Assembly (NCBI GenBank): GCA_037074765.1
Contig: JBAMDO010000090.1
Span: 62,001 to 126,000 of the forward strand
DNA length: 64,000 nt
DNA from: Mansonella perstans
Lineage: Eukaryota; Nematoda; Chromadorea; Rhabditida; Onchocercidae
Direction of reading: 5' to 3'
The translations under genes and the position numbers were made by a program. Each line of letters begins with the position of its first letter. Position 1 is the stretch's first letter. The notes beneath the pieces were generated by a model. That model was not told the origin of the DNA, ran no database searches, and saw only the letters and a list, made by a program, of their open reading frames with translations. Shown here one piece after another: positions 53,401 to 64,000 of this stretch.

Positions 53401-54150
53401 AAATAATCATCAGATACAAATCATCTACACTTCACTTTGCATTTAACCAATATAAATCTGTAGAACAAACAGAGAAGCCATACTAGCAGAGACAGAGCTT
53501 TACAAAAGCGAATGAAATATTTAAACCAGCACACATTGTACTTAAATTCTAGCAAAATATTAAAATTTTTTAGTATTGACTATCATTACAAATAGACAAT
53601 TAAAACAATTAAAAATAATGAAACCTTAATGCAAAGTAATCCATATGCATATTTAGCAATACTAATAAGTCATCGGGTAATTGAGAAGTTTTTCGTAAGA
53701 TGCGATATGTAACTGCACGAACTGAACTCGCTTCCGATAGCACATATCTAGCAACCTTGTAATAAAAACTGATTACTTTTCATTATCATTATTTTTATTT
53801 TTCATCATTCTTGTCTTTAGAAACATGAAATTGAATAGCAATTATTTGAGAGTAGATTAAAAATATTTTTTATAAATTTATTTAAAAGCTATTTAGATTC
53901 TGTGCTAATTTGTTGATTTGAAATTTTTTTTGCTAATTTGAAAATTAAAAACATATCTTTTGCAAACAGAATTGTAGAATCCATTTTGATTAGGAAGTTT
54001 TTTGATATTGGCAAGCAGAGTGCACAAGTTATTGAGATAACTGATAATTTCTTCCGTATTTTTCAAATCTTTCGTTTGAACATTAAGCGCTTTCTCAATT
54101 GAAGAACTGATTTCTTGATCCGTTGCAAATTGTTGAGACAACTTATTCAT
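35440..54150 (-). CDS. rict-1: RICTOR, defining subunit of TOR complex 2
   Basis: RICTOR scaffolds TORC2, which phosphorylates AGC kinases such as AKT and SGK. Twenty-three exons: 53968-54150, 53625-53755, 53073-53306, 52511-52590, 52234-52364, 52000-52058, 51517-51657, 51131-51290, 50515-50616, 50192-50272, 49833-49916, 49184-49353, 48738-48916, 48334-48500, 47948-48124, 47661-47797, 39029-39158, 38486-38644, 37985-38137, 37512-37618, 36701-37110, 36277-36446, 35440-35622 (about 1175 aa; human 1708). Matching segments in order are LSEASSVRAVTYRIL, MLRTWAGLF, RVLSLPTLM, GAMYYFAFIGA...GRQMLEATPL, VKLIVSCLDYS, WGIKLLLGQL, and the V region MPVHLYGQLTQHETG and CPILSIRGTAFWVLNLIG (residues about 930-1058). 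All phases join. Least certain is the last junction (GAA|GTATAC). Without it the protein ends at 36235 instead. The long Ser-rich tail and C-terminal block of vertebrate RICTOR are absent. Intron 16 is 8.5 kb. Confidence 0.95.
39653..39750. repeat. Perfect 49-bp tandem duplication
   Basis: Copies at 39653-39701 and 39702-39750 are identical, each starting ccccttttcttgaatgcaat. Perfect identity in otherwise diverged DNA implies a recent duplication or ongoing length change. It lies inside RICTOR intron 16 and in no reading frame (49 is not a multiple of 3). Confidence 0.95.
40463..40540. repeat. 26-bp tandem repeat, three copies
   Basis: Units start at 40463, 40489 and 40515. Each begins aagagataaatatatta and then varies at a few positions; the third is degenerate at its end. 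It is a simple minisatellite within RICTOR intron 16. Confidence 0.9.
42803..42804 (+). promoter_or_regulatory. Probable trans-splice acceptor of nested DB-module gene
   Basis: ATATATTCAG ends 13 nt before the ATG at 42818. No upstream coding exon was found. The position fits spliced-leader addition; inferred from consensus only. Confidence 0.45.
42818..46530 (+). CDS. Secreted Pro/Gln-rich protein with C-terminal DB module, nested in RICTOR
   Basis: Seven exons: 42818-42988, 43846-44013, 44309-44518, 44720-45118, 45423-45533, 45783-45911, 46276-46530 (480 aa), all joining in phase 0. Residues 1-21 (MDVRLVLLFVTVSIFIGNIGA) are a signal peptide, followed by a small cysteine-rich part (CERARCHHCR, CPETCRPC). 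Residues about 58-300 are low-complexity Pro/Gln/Tyr-rich sequence such as QQPQPVTYPPTAPPPPQP, as in structural extracellular proteins. The C-terminal 120 residues have the pattern of the nematode DB module: FKVCCQDLGEGCAALCNYD, then LAVLTGRCP, MICASGYQDATPCC, YEHCRPYCNP, C-C. DB modules occur in secreted nematode proteins of largely unknown function. Intron 2 appears to use a GC donor (TTG|GCAAGT). The gene lies wholly inside RICTOR intron 16, on the opposite strand. The junction of exon 1 to exon 2 has no homology support. Confidence 0.82.
46531..47660. other. RICTOR intron 16, part right of the nested gene
   Basis: This is 3'-flanking DNA of the DB-module gene with AATAAA hexamers near 46700 and 46835, then A+T-rich sequence. 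It contains one candidate small open frame at 47329-47541 (listed). Confidence 0.5.
47329..47541 (+). CDS. Candidate 70-aa open frame, unknown
   Basis: An ATG-started frame of 70 codons encodes a basic peptide, MRKSSFTYKKVIIHDGIVRQ to its C-terminus KTAKLMIK, with a predicted-helical middle (LIEEMSREAKEQTNSYF). It has no signal peptide or known domain. It lies in RICTOR intron 16, downstream of and on the same strand as the DB-module gene. The balanced composition is the only support; it may be chance. Confidence 0.22.
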   Translation: MRKSSFTYKKVIIHDGIVRQIKPVRNSIYQLPIKVKHLIEEMSREAKEQTNSYFNVLNTMINKTAKLMIK

Positions 54151-54153
54151 CTT

Positions 54154-55083
54154 CTATCAGCAATCTTTTCAACTATTTGTTTCCTTAAATTATAAATTCG
54201 AAGTAAATACAGAACAAAAATATCGATTAAGTTCAAAGTAATAAAACTTTTCATCAGATTTTGAAAAAAAAAGAAAAATTTATATTTGTTAAAGAAAAGA
54301 AAAGGCAATTATGATTGGATCATCGATAAAAACATTCGAATCTATCGATTGCAGTGATTTATATTTCCTAAAATTTGGATAAGAAATCTAATATAAGAAA
54401 GTATTTTAATAACCTCCATATCTCCCTAAACTTTTTCAAATTTCAATTAAAAATTTGATTTATTTTCTTATTTACACTTAAAACTTATGACATTTAACTA
54501 AGTGACAACTGAAACCTAATTCTATAAGAGCTCATGTAGTTCTATTTTTCGATTCTTCGAATACATCATTGACTTTACTGCAAAGAAACAAAACCACATA
54601 TATCTTTTGAAACATGAAGTTGAATAATAGTCATCTGAGAGTAAAATATTTAAATATTTATAAATTTAACGAACATATTTTTTTTTTATAAATTTTTTAC
54701 AAAATTTATTAGCGAATAGCATTTTCAACGTGATCCCATATAAGTCAATGTTTTATCATTTAAACTTAGCGTTCAATGAAATTTAGCTCCCGAAATTCCT
54801 TCAATAATTAAAATAGTCCCATAATTAAATTCTTTATTTAAAAGTGTATTTTTGCTTTTCATCTTAAGCAAATTAAATTCGTTCAGAAAGCAAATAAATC
54901 CATGACAGAAGAGATTTATTTGTTTATTTTAAAATGCATCACAAATTTTCTTGAAACTTCACCAATAGTTTGTTCAATTTCTTGCCAATTCAAACTTAAG
55001 CATTTTTGAAATATTTTTAAATTATGGTTGATAGAAAACATCATCTATGATTTTATTCGACAGCGAGAATGGAATAAACTTAC
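54154..55083. other. Upstream region of RICTOR
   Basis: A+T-rich DNA just upstream of the RICTOR start codon. A GATAG three bases before the ATG is a possible leader acceptor. I see no other element. Confidence 0.45.
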
Positions 55084-55532
55084 CAAAATAAAATTGCCGG
55101 CGATACAGTAATGTTTACAGTATGCCATGTCTTCAGTACTGTTTGCAACATCAAATAATGCAAGGTACGATACTTGAGCCAACAACAATGCTACATCTGC
55201 ATGCTATAATTTGATCTGAAGAAGGATTGAAAATTTTTAAAATATTAATATCTTTCAGCAAAAACTATCAATAAATTTAAGTGGACAAGAAACAATTTGA
55301 AATATAAGAAATGCAATCAAAAAAATGAGAGAAAGTAACAATTAAAAGGAAACATGAAATGTCTAATTAATTAATTAGACATTTAATTTTATTATATTAC
55401 ATTCAATAAAATAATCTGACAACAATATGAACATGATTAACCACCTGTTCCCCTCTTTTTTGAATTCAGAAATATTAAAAGATAATGCAAAATGAAACTA
55501 CCCACCAGAACCGAATCTGCTTGTATAATCAT
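55084..55532 (-). CDS. Two possible exons of an unidentified gene upstream of RICTOR
   Basis: An open block at 55084-55203 (40 codons) starts after TTATAG and ends at a consensus donor (TTG|GTAAGTTT). It encodes HADVALLLAQVSYLALFDVA, then NSTEDMAYCKHYCIAGNFIL. A block at 55506-55532 (ATG start, donor CTG|GTGGGT) encodes MIIQADSVL and joins it in phase 0. A same-strand frame further up (55534-55664) reads METYHCETT...KKLLQIALKDYI but is one base out of register. The protein is not recognised and no secure downstream exon was found, so this is either a small unknown gene or a frameshifted relic. Confidence 0.3.
55357..55384. repeat. Perfect 28-bp palindrome
   Basis: The sequence beginning aaatgtctaattaa at 55357 equals its own reverse complement across all 28 bases. 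It could extrude as a hairpin or be a dimer-binding site. Function unknown. Confidence 0.9.
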
Positions 55533-56466
55533 ATCAGGTAATATGAAGACTGGGCCAATGCATCGCTAGGCTTTCGAGGTGACTTGGCCCGGTAATGTAA
55601 TCTTTCAGTGCAATTTGTAGAAGTTTTTTTGCTTCTTTTTTTTTAGTTTTTATGGTTGTTTCACAGTGATAGGTTTCCATCAGATTCCTCAAAATAACCT
55701 CGAGAAGGGAGATGTTCGGGGAAAGTGTTTGTGTTGAGAGAGAGAGAGAGGGGAAACATCAGAAATATTGCAAATGTATTCGAGAAAATGACAAATTTAA
55801 TAAGAATTAACATTAATTATTTTAATAAATTCTTGGCAAAAATATTTCGATAATTAATTAGATCATTTCATTGATAGCAAAAGTCACTTTTGTCTTTTTG
55901 AATTACTGTTCATTCCTTTTCAATTAATTTAGTTATTTGCCACTGCTATATTATTAGTGAAAACCTAAGAAATAAAATCTCTTTTTAAGATGCAAGTGAG
56001 CATATATATATAATATATAATATATAAACCATTTCAATTTTTCTAATTTCAGGTTTTCAGTTTTTTTTTAATTTTTTTCAAATTACCTCATTAATGAAGA
56101 TAGGTAGAAGGAGGAACAGAGCAAGATAGTATATAAATGTAGTGAGCTTAATGATAGATCATACTGCTTCTTTTCTTGGAATCTTTTGAATATTATTGCT
56201 TCCTTTCCTTTTTATTTCTGTTGAAATTTCTATAAAATTCAAAATTTCATTCTTGAATTTTCAAAAATTTTTGACAAATTTAATAAGGAAGGCTATTTTT
56301 TACTTTTTGAATAAAATGCGTTTCTTGAAATTGTTTTTTTTTTTTTTTTCTCCATAGAATCGATTGTCGATCGCTTTTCATTTCATCCTTGAGAAATTTG
56401 TTGAAATTGCTAATTTTAGATTTTATCCAATTTTAGATTTTTCAACTTCTTTTGAATCGATTTTTG
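55533..56466. other. Region between RICTOR-side exons and EFR3
   Basis: It contains a 9-bp stem (55549-55557 with 55585-55593), a (GA)n run at about 55735-55751, an (AT)n run near 56004-56028 and a long poly-T run at about 56334-56350. An ATTTTAG at 56430-56436 lies 30 nt before the EFR3 start and is a plausible leader acceptor. No gene is called here apart from the tentative exons listed. Confidence 0.5.
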
Positions 56467-59400
56467 ATGGATACCTTTATATGCTGTTGTGCTCCATGCA
56501 AACCACGATATCGACGACTCGTTGACGCTATTTATCCAAGGTGATTGTTTTGAAATTTTATATAAGTTCTAAAATATGCTCATTTATTAGAATAATTTAG
56601 ACTATTTACTAATAAGATACGAAAGTATTCGTTAGACTTATATGCTTAAACATTAGATAAAGCCGCCGTATTTTCTGCTGAATGTAAAGTGAGATCAGCT
56701 GCCATCATCACTGGATTCAACTATATATCTACACATATCTTTTCTCTAGCAAACTCTTTTAGCAAGCTTTAGCTTTTTAGCTCATTAACTGAAGGCTTAA
56801 TCAATTCGAACATGCAAAAGCTAACATTTTATGCGATATCACGACCCGAGAAATTAGACAGAATTGGTGAATACATTGTTTCGCGACTATCCAGAGATTT
56901 GTATCATCAAAGATACAATCAAGTTAAGGTATACGAAGTTCTTCCATGTATTTGATAAGAAATTCATTATTCTTTGAAGAGAAACTATTTAGGCGAATAC
57001 TTTTCTGTTCTACAAATTATTGTTTGTACTGTAGATTTGTTAGCACTGAGCCATATTGAATGCAAAGTGTTACAAAAATTGCTGGAGATTTCTTTGTAAT
57101 TTGGTATTTTAAGATATCAAATGGCACCAAATTAAACATAATTTGTAATTGACCGATTTTTTAAGCGAAAGGATATTCAATAAATTTGAGATTTAAGACA
57201 AAGATTTTAAAACTTGTTAGAAAATGTTAAGTTCAGATATCTGTAGAAGCAATGGATCAACTTCTGCAAAGTTGTCATGATTTATCGAGTTTAAATAAAT
57301 TCATCGAACATTTCCTGAAGATGTTGCAGAAGTTGTTGGAGACGAATCATTTCCATATGGAGGTTAAAATTTTCAATCCGTTAATTCATGTTCGTTACTA
57401 AATGACGAAGTTGTGACATTTTCCCTATTTCCTTATTGTAATATTTTTTTATACTTTTATTATTAAATCTTATGCAGCAGCAAATGTATTTTGATCTATA
57501 TCATTGATCTATAAATCGAAACAATCTTTTATATAAAATCAACGAGCATAATTGTTAAGATTTTGCGTTTTAGATTGTTCAAGTGTTTAGAAAGAAAACT
57601 GAATGAAATTTAACGAAAAAGATATTAGATAAAAGACTGTTTTAAAAGCATAATTCTTGCAAATATCAAATTCTATAAGAGAACTTTTTGGGTAATGGAA
57701 ATCTGTAAGGATTTTATAAGAATCATGGAAGTTATGAGGATTATGAAAATTGAGGGTCTCCGTCAGATTTATAAAATCTTTTTAAAAACTATTTTCTGAA
57801 TTTTCCAGAAATTAGCTACAGATTCGTTCGTGAACTTTGCGAACATTGAAGAAAACACGCCCGCTTATCATCGAGAATATGACTTCTTCATTTCTAAATT
57901 TGCATCAATGTGTCATGCAAACAACGGTGAAAATTCAAAAAATGCACGATGTGCAGGTTTACGTGGCTTAAGAGGTAGCTTAATTTAACTCGGTTTTAAC
58001 ATTTTATTTAAAAACAAGCAAAGATAACATGCAGTTGAATTAAGACTTTGAAATTCTTTAATTTATCTTCATTGGCTTTTGAATTTGTTGTAGGTGTTAT
58101 GTGGAAATTAACGGCCGATCCACTGCAAACTAGTATATGGGAAAGGCAATATATGGGCAAAATCGTTCCTTCTATTCTTTTTAATCTTCAAGAAGAGGAT
58201 TCTGGTATTTTCATATATTTCATTCCATATAATGTTTTTTGTTGACTTTTACGTACAGTGGTTCGAATGATTTAGGGCAGCGAAAGTCTATGGTTGTCTT
58301 GTTAAAAATTTCAAAAGAATAGTGGAATCAAGGGAAAATTTTAGCTTTTCCAAACTTGAAATATATTATCTGAACATCTTTCCTGTGGATAGTTGCAAAT
58401 AGTGACGAAGTATGTAGAGATTGTGAGAAAGATAGCTATTTGTGCTATTTTTTTTAGTATTTTAGAAGAATCTAAAGAAAAAAGGAATACTCGTTTCTCA
58501 GTGATCGATCAACCCTATGCAGTGGATTTCGCAGCGGAAAATCCGAAAGCGCTTGCTGATCAATTTATACGGTATATTTTGATATACTTATAAATTATAT
58601 TTCCTTTATATTCAATTCATTGACAATAATAGTTGTAATGTATAAATAAGTTGTATATTGTTAATAACATTCATTGCCACTTCACAATTTGTAAATCAGA
58701 TTGCTGATTTTTAATCTGAAAAAAGCATTCTGTTCAATGAAATATAAGTAAGATGTTCAATTCATGTGTTTAATTAATTTAAGAGGCGTTTTGCTCCAAA
58801 ATTTTTTATTCGACATCTTGTAGAGAACTGATGGCAAAAGCACCTTTCGGCTTGGTTTCTGTTTTGGATCCAGTTCTGAAACACTGTGATTTGCATATGA
58901 AGTGGGAACCTCCGCCTAGATTTGCAGTATACACATTCCGTGCTATTATGTATAGTGTTAAAGACCCGAGTTTTGTCATCCAAGTAATTTTTCAAACTTT
59001 AAAAGTTTTTATTACTTACGCAGTTAGTTGCTTCAGTTATATGCTCGATGTTGTTGAATATTAATATGTTAATATCTCTTTGTTCTATTTTGTTTCATTT
59101 TTGGTTTCATCATACACACTGAATGATTATCAGTTCTGTGCTTCAATATTTTTAGGCTTTAATAACTCATTTGGAAAATATGTCAAATTCGAATGCATCT
59201 ATACGCATTGGTATTGCGACAGTCTTATCAAGTATTGTTTCTATTGTCAGCACCGGTATCGGACCATCTTTAATAGGTTCGTACATATGCCAAAAATAAC
59301 CTTTACTTGATATTTTCAGTCAATATTTTTGTTTGTTTTAAATTTTTTGCTTTCTTCTCAAAGCTCATAAAAGATTGGTTACTGCTATACAGTTCAAAGT

Positions 59401-62400
59401 TCAAAAGTAATTTTAAAAAGATAGAAGCTTCTAATAATGAATTATTTAAATAAGGTGGATTTTGACTTATATTAAAAGAAACTGAAAAAAGATTCGATAC
59501 AATAATTTTTCAAATCAAATTTATTAGTAGTTTTCCTGATATCTTTACAGGTGGTGGTATGAGTTAGACTTCGTACTAAATGAATATGCTATAGCATTAA
59601 ATTACCAAAAGTTAGCGTTAGTCATCGACTTGTAAAAGTAGAGGGCGCATTTCCCATCTTTTCAATGATTTTTTTTCTTAAAGAAATTAATGTCCATACT
59701 GCACAGAGTTTTTGCGTATTATGATTCGAGTTTATGATATGTGATACGCATCATTGTCAATACTAGAAGAATGGAAAAATCGAGATGGTCACAAGCAAAA
59801 AAAAATCGTAATTGTGTAAATTGTTTTCTCTAGTTATTATAGATATCACTTAAGGTATATTCAATTCTTTACTGAAACATCTACGTCGATCTGTTGAATT
59901 TCAACAAACTGAAGAATGCCCGTCCGTTGATCAGGAGAAAATATACCAGGAATCATTAATAAATGCAATGGGTGACTATGCATATGCATTGCCCGATTAT
60001 CAGAAGGTAGTTGATTCTGTTTTTGTTAAAAGCATTTAACGAAGTTTTGCTGACTTGTTACATTAACTATAATTTTTTTACATATTCATGATATATTCAT
60101 TTGCAAATGTTTAGAGTTCGGTTACAAATGATGTTTTTCACTAGGAGCTATGAATTAAGTCAGGATTTCGAATATTTGTATGCTGTAAAATTTTGTCGAG
60201 CACATAATGAATGCTTTATTTTGCAATTTTCAGGTGGAAATTATGCTTTTTATATCTGCTAACATACCAAATCTTAGAAAAGACAATCAGTCACTAAAAC
60301 CGAGTGATATTTTTTTGCAACATATACTTGTAAAAACACTCTTAAAGGTATATCTTGCGGTTTAAATCCCCAAAGTTAGTTTTAATTTCATTGTTTGCAA
60401 CGTTTCAGGGAATTTTTCGAGCTTTTCCATTGTAGAACATTTCTCTAATTTACGTTAATTTCAGAGTTAGCACTAGTTACTTATAAAAATTTAATTTTTA
60501 GGTAGCAACAAAATACCGAACAGGTTTCATGTCAACGATATTTAGTAATAATTTTCCAAATACTCTTTTGGAATTAGCTTTAACCGATGATCCTGTCGTT
60601 CGCTTAGATACGCAGTACATTTTCCATACCTTGCTTGACAGGTGACTGCTTTTTAATGTTTACTGACTCTCTAGTGTATTTAAATGGTCAGTTTCAAATT
60701 TTATTCTAATAGAGTGACTTATTCCGTTGCAAGTATTGAATGCCAAATGCAAATTTTTGTTTTTTTTTTTGCTTTTGATTCTTTATTGTTAAAATTTTTG
60801 TAGCAAAGCTAATTTCTTTCACTTCTTTACAGCATTTAGAGATCGATTTTTCGGCAATTTCTCTGATCTCTCAAATTCATGAGCAGTTTATTTTGAAAAA
60901 GATAAAAGTCATAACTACTTACAGACATGATAATTTATCTGTATTGCGGCATTTGCCTTATGTCAACGATGTTATGGATTTACAGTTAACCTTCGAGAAA
61001 TGTAGTCGGTCGGATGAAATGATCATGCGAAACTACGCACCTCATTTATTTAATGCTCTTCATAGGTAAGTAGTATATGTGAATCATATTCGTAAATCAT
61101 AAATATTGTGTATCACCTCACTTTTTTTATTAAATAACTAGAACATTACATTTACAACAATTATAGTAGAAATTCAGAAACTTCAAATAATTTTTACTCC
61201 TGCAAAGCTTGAAGATGTGTTTGGTTGGTACCGGAAGACAAGACGCAGAGGGAACATATGGATGCAATCCTTTGCACGATGGCTTTATTATGCATTGAAG
61301 TCGGTTTTGATGAAGTAAGTTCACTTTCCATTACTTTCATAACTTATTGTCTAAAATTTATAAAATAAGTTCGTTTTAAATAAATGAGAAATCCATGGTT
61401 GAATAAATGGCTACTAATCACACTAAACTGTGCAGAGCACTTTTTTTTAAATGATTTGTATTAACATTTCAGATGTTGATACAATTATTCCGCTTGTCTT
61501 TTGCCCTACAATCAATGGCTCTGGAATCATCATTTCGTTTTAGTGATGCAAAGCGTATAGCCATCCATAATTTGGTGGCAAAATATCTTAACTTCAGTAG
61601 TCAGCTAATGGCCATACCTTCTCTTTGTCAACATGTTCAACAAGTAATTTATATTTTGAGGAGTTTGTATCAGCATTTTCGAGATACTTTGGTTTATAGT
61701 CGGCATTTGCATAGCGTTTGCATAAAGCAAAGATTAACTGATAAATTAGTAGGAACTTCGTCAAAAACATTTTTTTGATTAAAGGTATTCTGTGTGATTT
61801 TCCACTTGCTTTTGAATTGCTGAAGAACAACTTTGCATGTGGTTCAGGTTTAGAGAGAGCGGGATATGCAGGAGTTTCGCTAATAACATTAATTAGATCT
61901 ATCTAAACGCTTTTTTACATTTTAAACTTAAGAGCTCCACTGCTGTCATAATTTTGCGTTTTCGCCTCGAAATATCAAGATTGATAAAGAAATCGTTCGG
62001 TTTAGATAGTAAAGCAACGGGCATTAAGAGCCCATCCATTGCTGAACCTTTTATCGGAATTGCAACCTGACAAAAAAAGTCCCGAGAAGGCTCCACTTGC
62101 ATGTGATGACGATGAAGAACAAGCGGCGCTTTGTCTTGAAGAAGATGCAACAATTCTTTTCGATATCGATGATGTCAGTGAAATGCTTAAGGTGAAAAAA
62201 TGGTTGTTTAAATTGTTTGTAATTATTTTCTGTTTTGGGCGTATTGAGTAATTTTCAATTTGCTTTTATCTGACTTTGAATGCTTGCATTTTTTAAAAAC
62301 AACTTTTGCAGTAACATCGTATTGTTGCTGATTTTTTCTTGCATATTTTAGGCTAGTGGTAAAGATGTGACGAATCTGACGATGGCATTCGTTTCGAAGG

Positions 62401-63324
62401 ACGTAGCACTAGCGTCATCAATTTCGGGTGATATGATGATAAATAGAGACTGGCTATTCGGGGAAACTGAAAAAACAAATAATGTTGATGGAACAGAAAA
62501 CAGTGGAATTGAGGAAAATACAATCTCGATTGATATAAGTATTGATTGGAGTCCATCTGAATCTATGCAGACTTCTCGAAAAAATACAGTCTTCTCATCC
62601 ACACAAGAAAGTAAAAACTTTCATTTTCATATAACAAAAAATTGGTGCAGTAGAGTTTTTCTTGCTTTTTTGTTAAGATATTGATCAATTTGAAACAACT
62701 GCAGTGAAAACCCAAAGTCTTGGTCTATTTTCATTTTTTCTACAGAAATTATTTCCTTAATATTGTATACCGTAGGAAATGAACTTCCTCCGACAACTGT
62801 TAATGAATTACGCAAAATGATGAACACGTCAATTGATCCGATTGAAGAAGAAAAACAGGAGCAGGTATATTTATACTGCTTGTACCTTTTTTCCGGATTT
62901 TGTGTTGTTTTTTCTTTTCTTAAAGTTTAGTCCTTATTTATTTATTAAAGCAAAAAAATTGAGCTCACATTCAGTGTCGTAAAAAGTGTTAGCAATTTTG
63001 TAACAATTAAGATTATTTGCTAAATTAAGCTGGAAATATGAATGATTGGCAAATCATTATTGCTGCTCGTTTATTGCTTAAATCTAATTTTATATGGTTC
63101 TTTCACAGAAACGGACACAAAGAATTCTGGATAAGTTTCGCACCCAGGATTTCAATAAACTTGTAGAAGAAATGCATCAGGAACGTGAAGAAGTTGACTT
63201 ATCGCGAACTGTAAAACGACTGCTTCAGCGAAGTGACGATGCAAATCGTATGAATGAATGCGGATGTTACAATATGCCAAAAAATATTTCCGAACTCAAA
63301 TTACCTGAATCTTTTGTTTTTTAA
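56467..63324 (+). CDS. efr-3: EFR3, membrane anchor of the PI4-kinase III-alpha complex
   Basis: EFR3 recruits PI4KA with TTC7 to the plasma membrane to make PI4P. Nineteen exons: 56467-56540, 56781-56928, 57237-57362, 57809-57974, 58094-58204, 58466-58571, 58824-58983, 59156-59276, 59855-60006, 60234-60347, 60502-60641, 60925-61065, 61215-61314, 61473-61666, 61753-61847, 62010-62191, 62352-62610, 62776-62864, 63109-63324 (897 aa). The start MDTFICCCAPCKPRYRRLV has the Cys cluster that is palmitoylated in this family (Cys 6, 7, 8, 11). Then come NMQKLTFYAISRPEKLDRIG, DSFVNFANIEENTPAYHREY, CAGLRGLRGVMWK, IFNSLLKHLRRSVEF and LVAKYLNFSSQLMAIPSLCQ, matching the helical-repeat body of animal EFR3. 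The junction of exons 14 and 15 is uncertain near a seven-T run. The Ser/Asp-rich stretch at about residues 700-780 is poorly conserved, as expected. Downstream AATAAA at 63765. Confidence 0.95.
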
Positions 63325-64000
63325 TATATCCTGCAAAGTTTAAAATTTGAAGATTTTATGACTGGACACAAAAACACAAGAGCAAGAAATTTCATTGCAT
63401 TTTCTATCCTTCGCATAAGTTGAATTTCCAGTTTCTATATAAAGAATTCTTTGTGAGAACAGAAGATATTATATAGTATATGCAATTATATTTAAATTAA
63501 CTGTAGGGTGAATTAGCAGTACAGCACGATTTCCAGTGCTTAATTTTTCGTTTTATGTTTTCTTTAAAAAGATAGAAAGCTATTGATGAAAAGAATCTAA
63601 CCACTTAGCTTAATCTTATAAATAGTTAAGTATTCGAAAAAGTGAACAATTCAACGTAAAATTTTGGCAGAGAACCGAGTGTGGTAACTACAATTTAATA
63701 ATGGGTTATACAGTATATCTCCACTTTAATTTGGAAATTTAGAGTATTTCAATGGAGAAAAGACAATAAAATGGATAGGAATCAATATTCTACTAGTAAA
63801 TTAAATTTAACACTTTAGCAATTTTGTCTTTGTTATGGTTGTATAGTGTTTTCTGCACATTTTTCGTCATTGATTTTATCATTGTAATAATAACTAACTC
63901 CAATGTCTTTTTTTTTTGATGTATGTCGTGTATGCTAGTAAATGTAAATTATTATTGTTCACAAATGTTGAATTTTTTAAGCAAACTACAAGTAAAGGTG
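63325..64000. other. 3' flank of EFR3
   Basis: Non-coding A+T-rich sequence. The AATAAA at 63765-63770 is a candidate polyadenylation signal, giving a 3' UTR of about 450 nt. Nothing else was recognised before the window ends. Confidence 0.5.

Noticed and set aside
1..64000. CRISPR arrays, tRNA, rRNA, spliced-leader RNA genes, complete transposons
   Set aside because: None was recognised by eye: no regularly spaced repeat-spacer array, no tRNA box pairs with a cloverleaf, no spliced-leader-like exon, and no terminal repeats flanking a transposase.

Overview
The window is nematode nuclear DNA. It is strongly A+T-rich, every gene is split by GT-AG introns of mostly 100-900 bp, several start codons sit 3-30 nt after a pyrimidine-rich AG of the kind used for spliced-leader trans-splicing, and one gene encodes a nematode DB-module secreted protein. 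Intron size and composition suggest a filarial or other spirurid worm rather than a Caenorhabditis; that is inference. I built the gene models by eye from protein homology and splice phase. In the six complete homology-based models every exon joins in phase to the next and the coding sum divides by three.

Layout. 298-1275 (-): remains of the T1 domain of a Shaw/Kv3-type potassium channel, broken by frameshifts, two stop codons and a lost splice donor. 1276-6000: no intact gene, with one possible Polinton-type DNA polymerase scrap. 6001-10453 (-): CLPTM1L (12 exons, 571 aa). 12337-14153 (-): RNase H2 catalytic subunit (6 exons, 259 aa). 14790-19805 (-): CCDC93 (16 exons, 585 aa). 19806-29928: about 10 kb without a convincing gene, holding tandem repeats, a diverged duplication and a possible transposase remnant. 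29929-31573 (+): a secreted, probably GPI-anchored Ly6-like cysteine-rich protein (3 exons, 216 aa). 35440-54150 (-): RICTOR, the defining subunit of TOR complex 2 (23 exons, about 1175 aa). Its 8.5-kb intron 16 holds a complete gene on the opposite strand, a Pro/Gln-rich DB-module secreted protein at 42818-46530 (7 exons, 480 aa). 56467-63324 (+): EFR3, the membrane anchor of the PI4-kinase III-alpha complex (19 exons, 897 aa).

How the genes relate. CCDC93, RNASEH2A and CLPTM1L lie head-to-tail on one strand but serve unrelated processes: endosomal recycling, ribonucleotide removal from DNA, and lipid scrambling for GPI synthesis. RICTOR and EFR3 are head-to-head across about 2.3 kb and both act in phosphoinositide-linked signalling at the plasma membrane. 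The two secreted-protein genes look lineage-specific. No tRNA, rRNA, CRISPR array or intact transposon was recognised.
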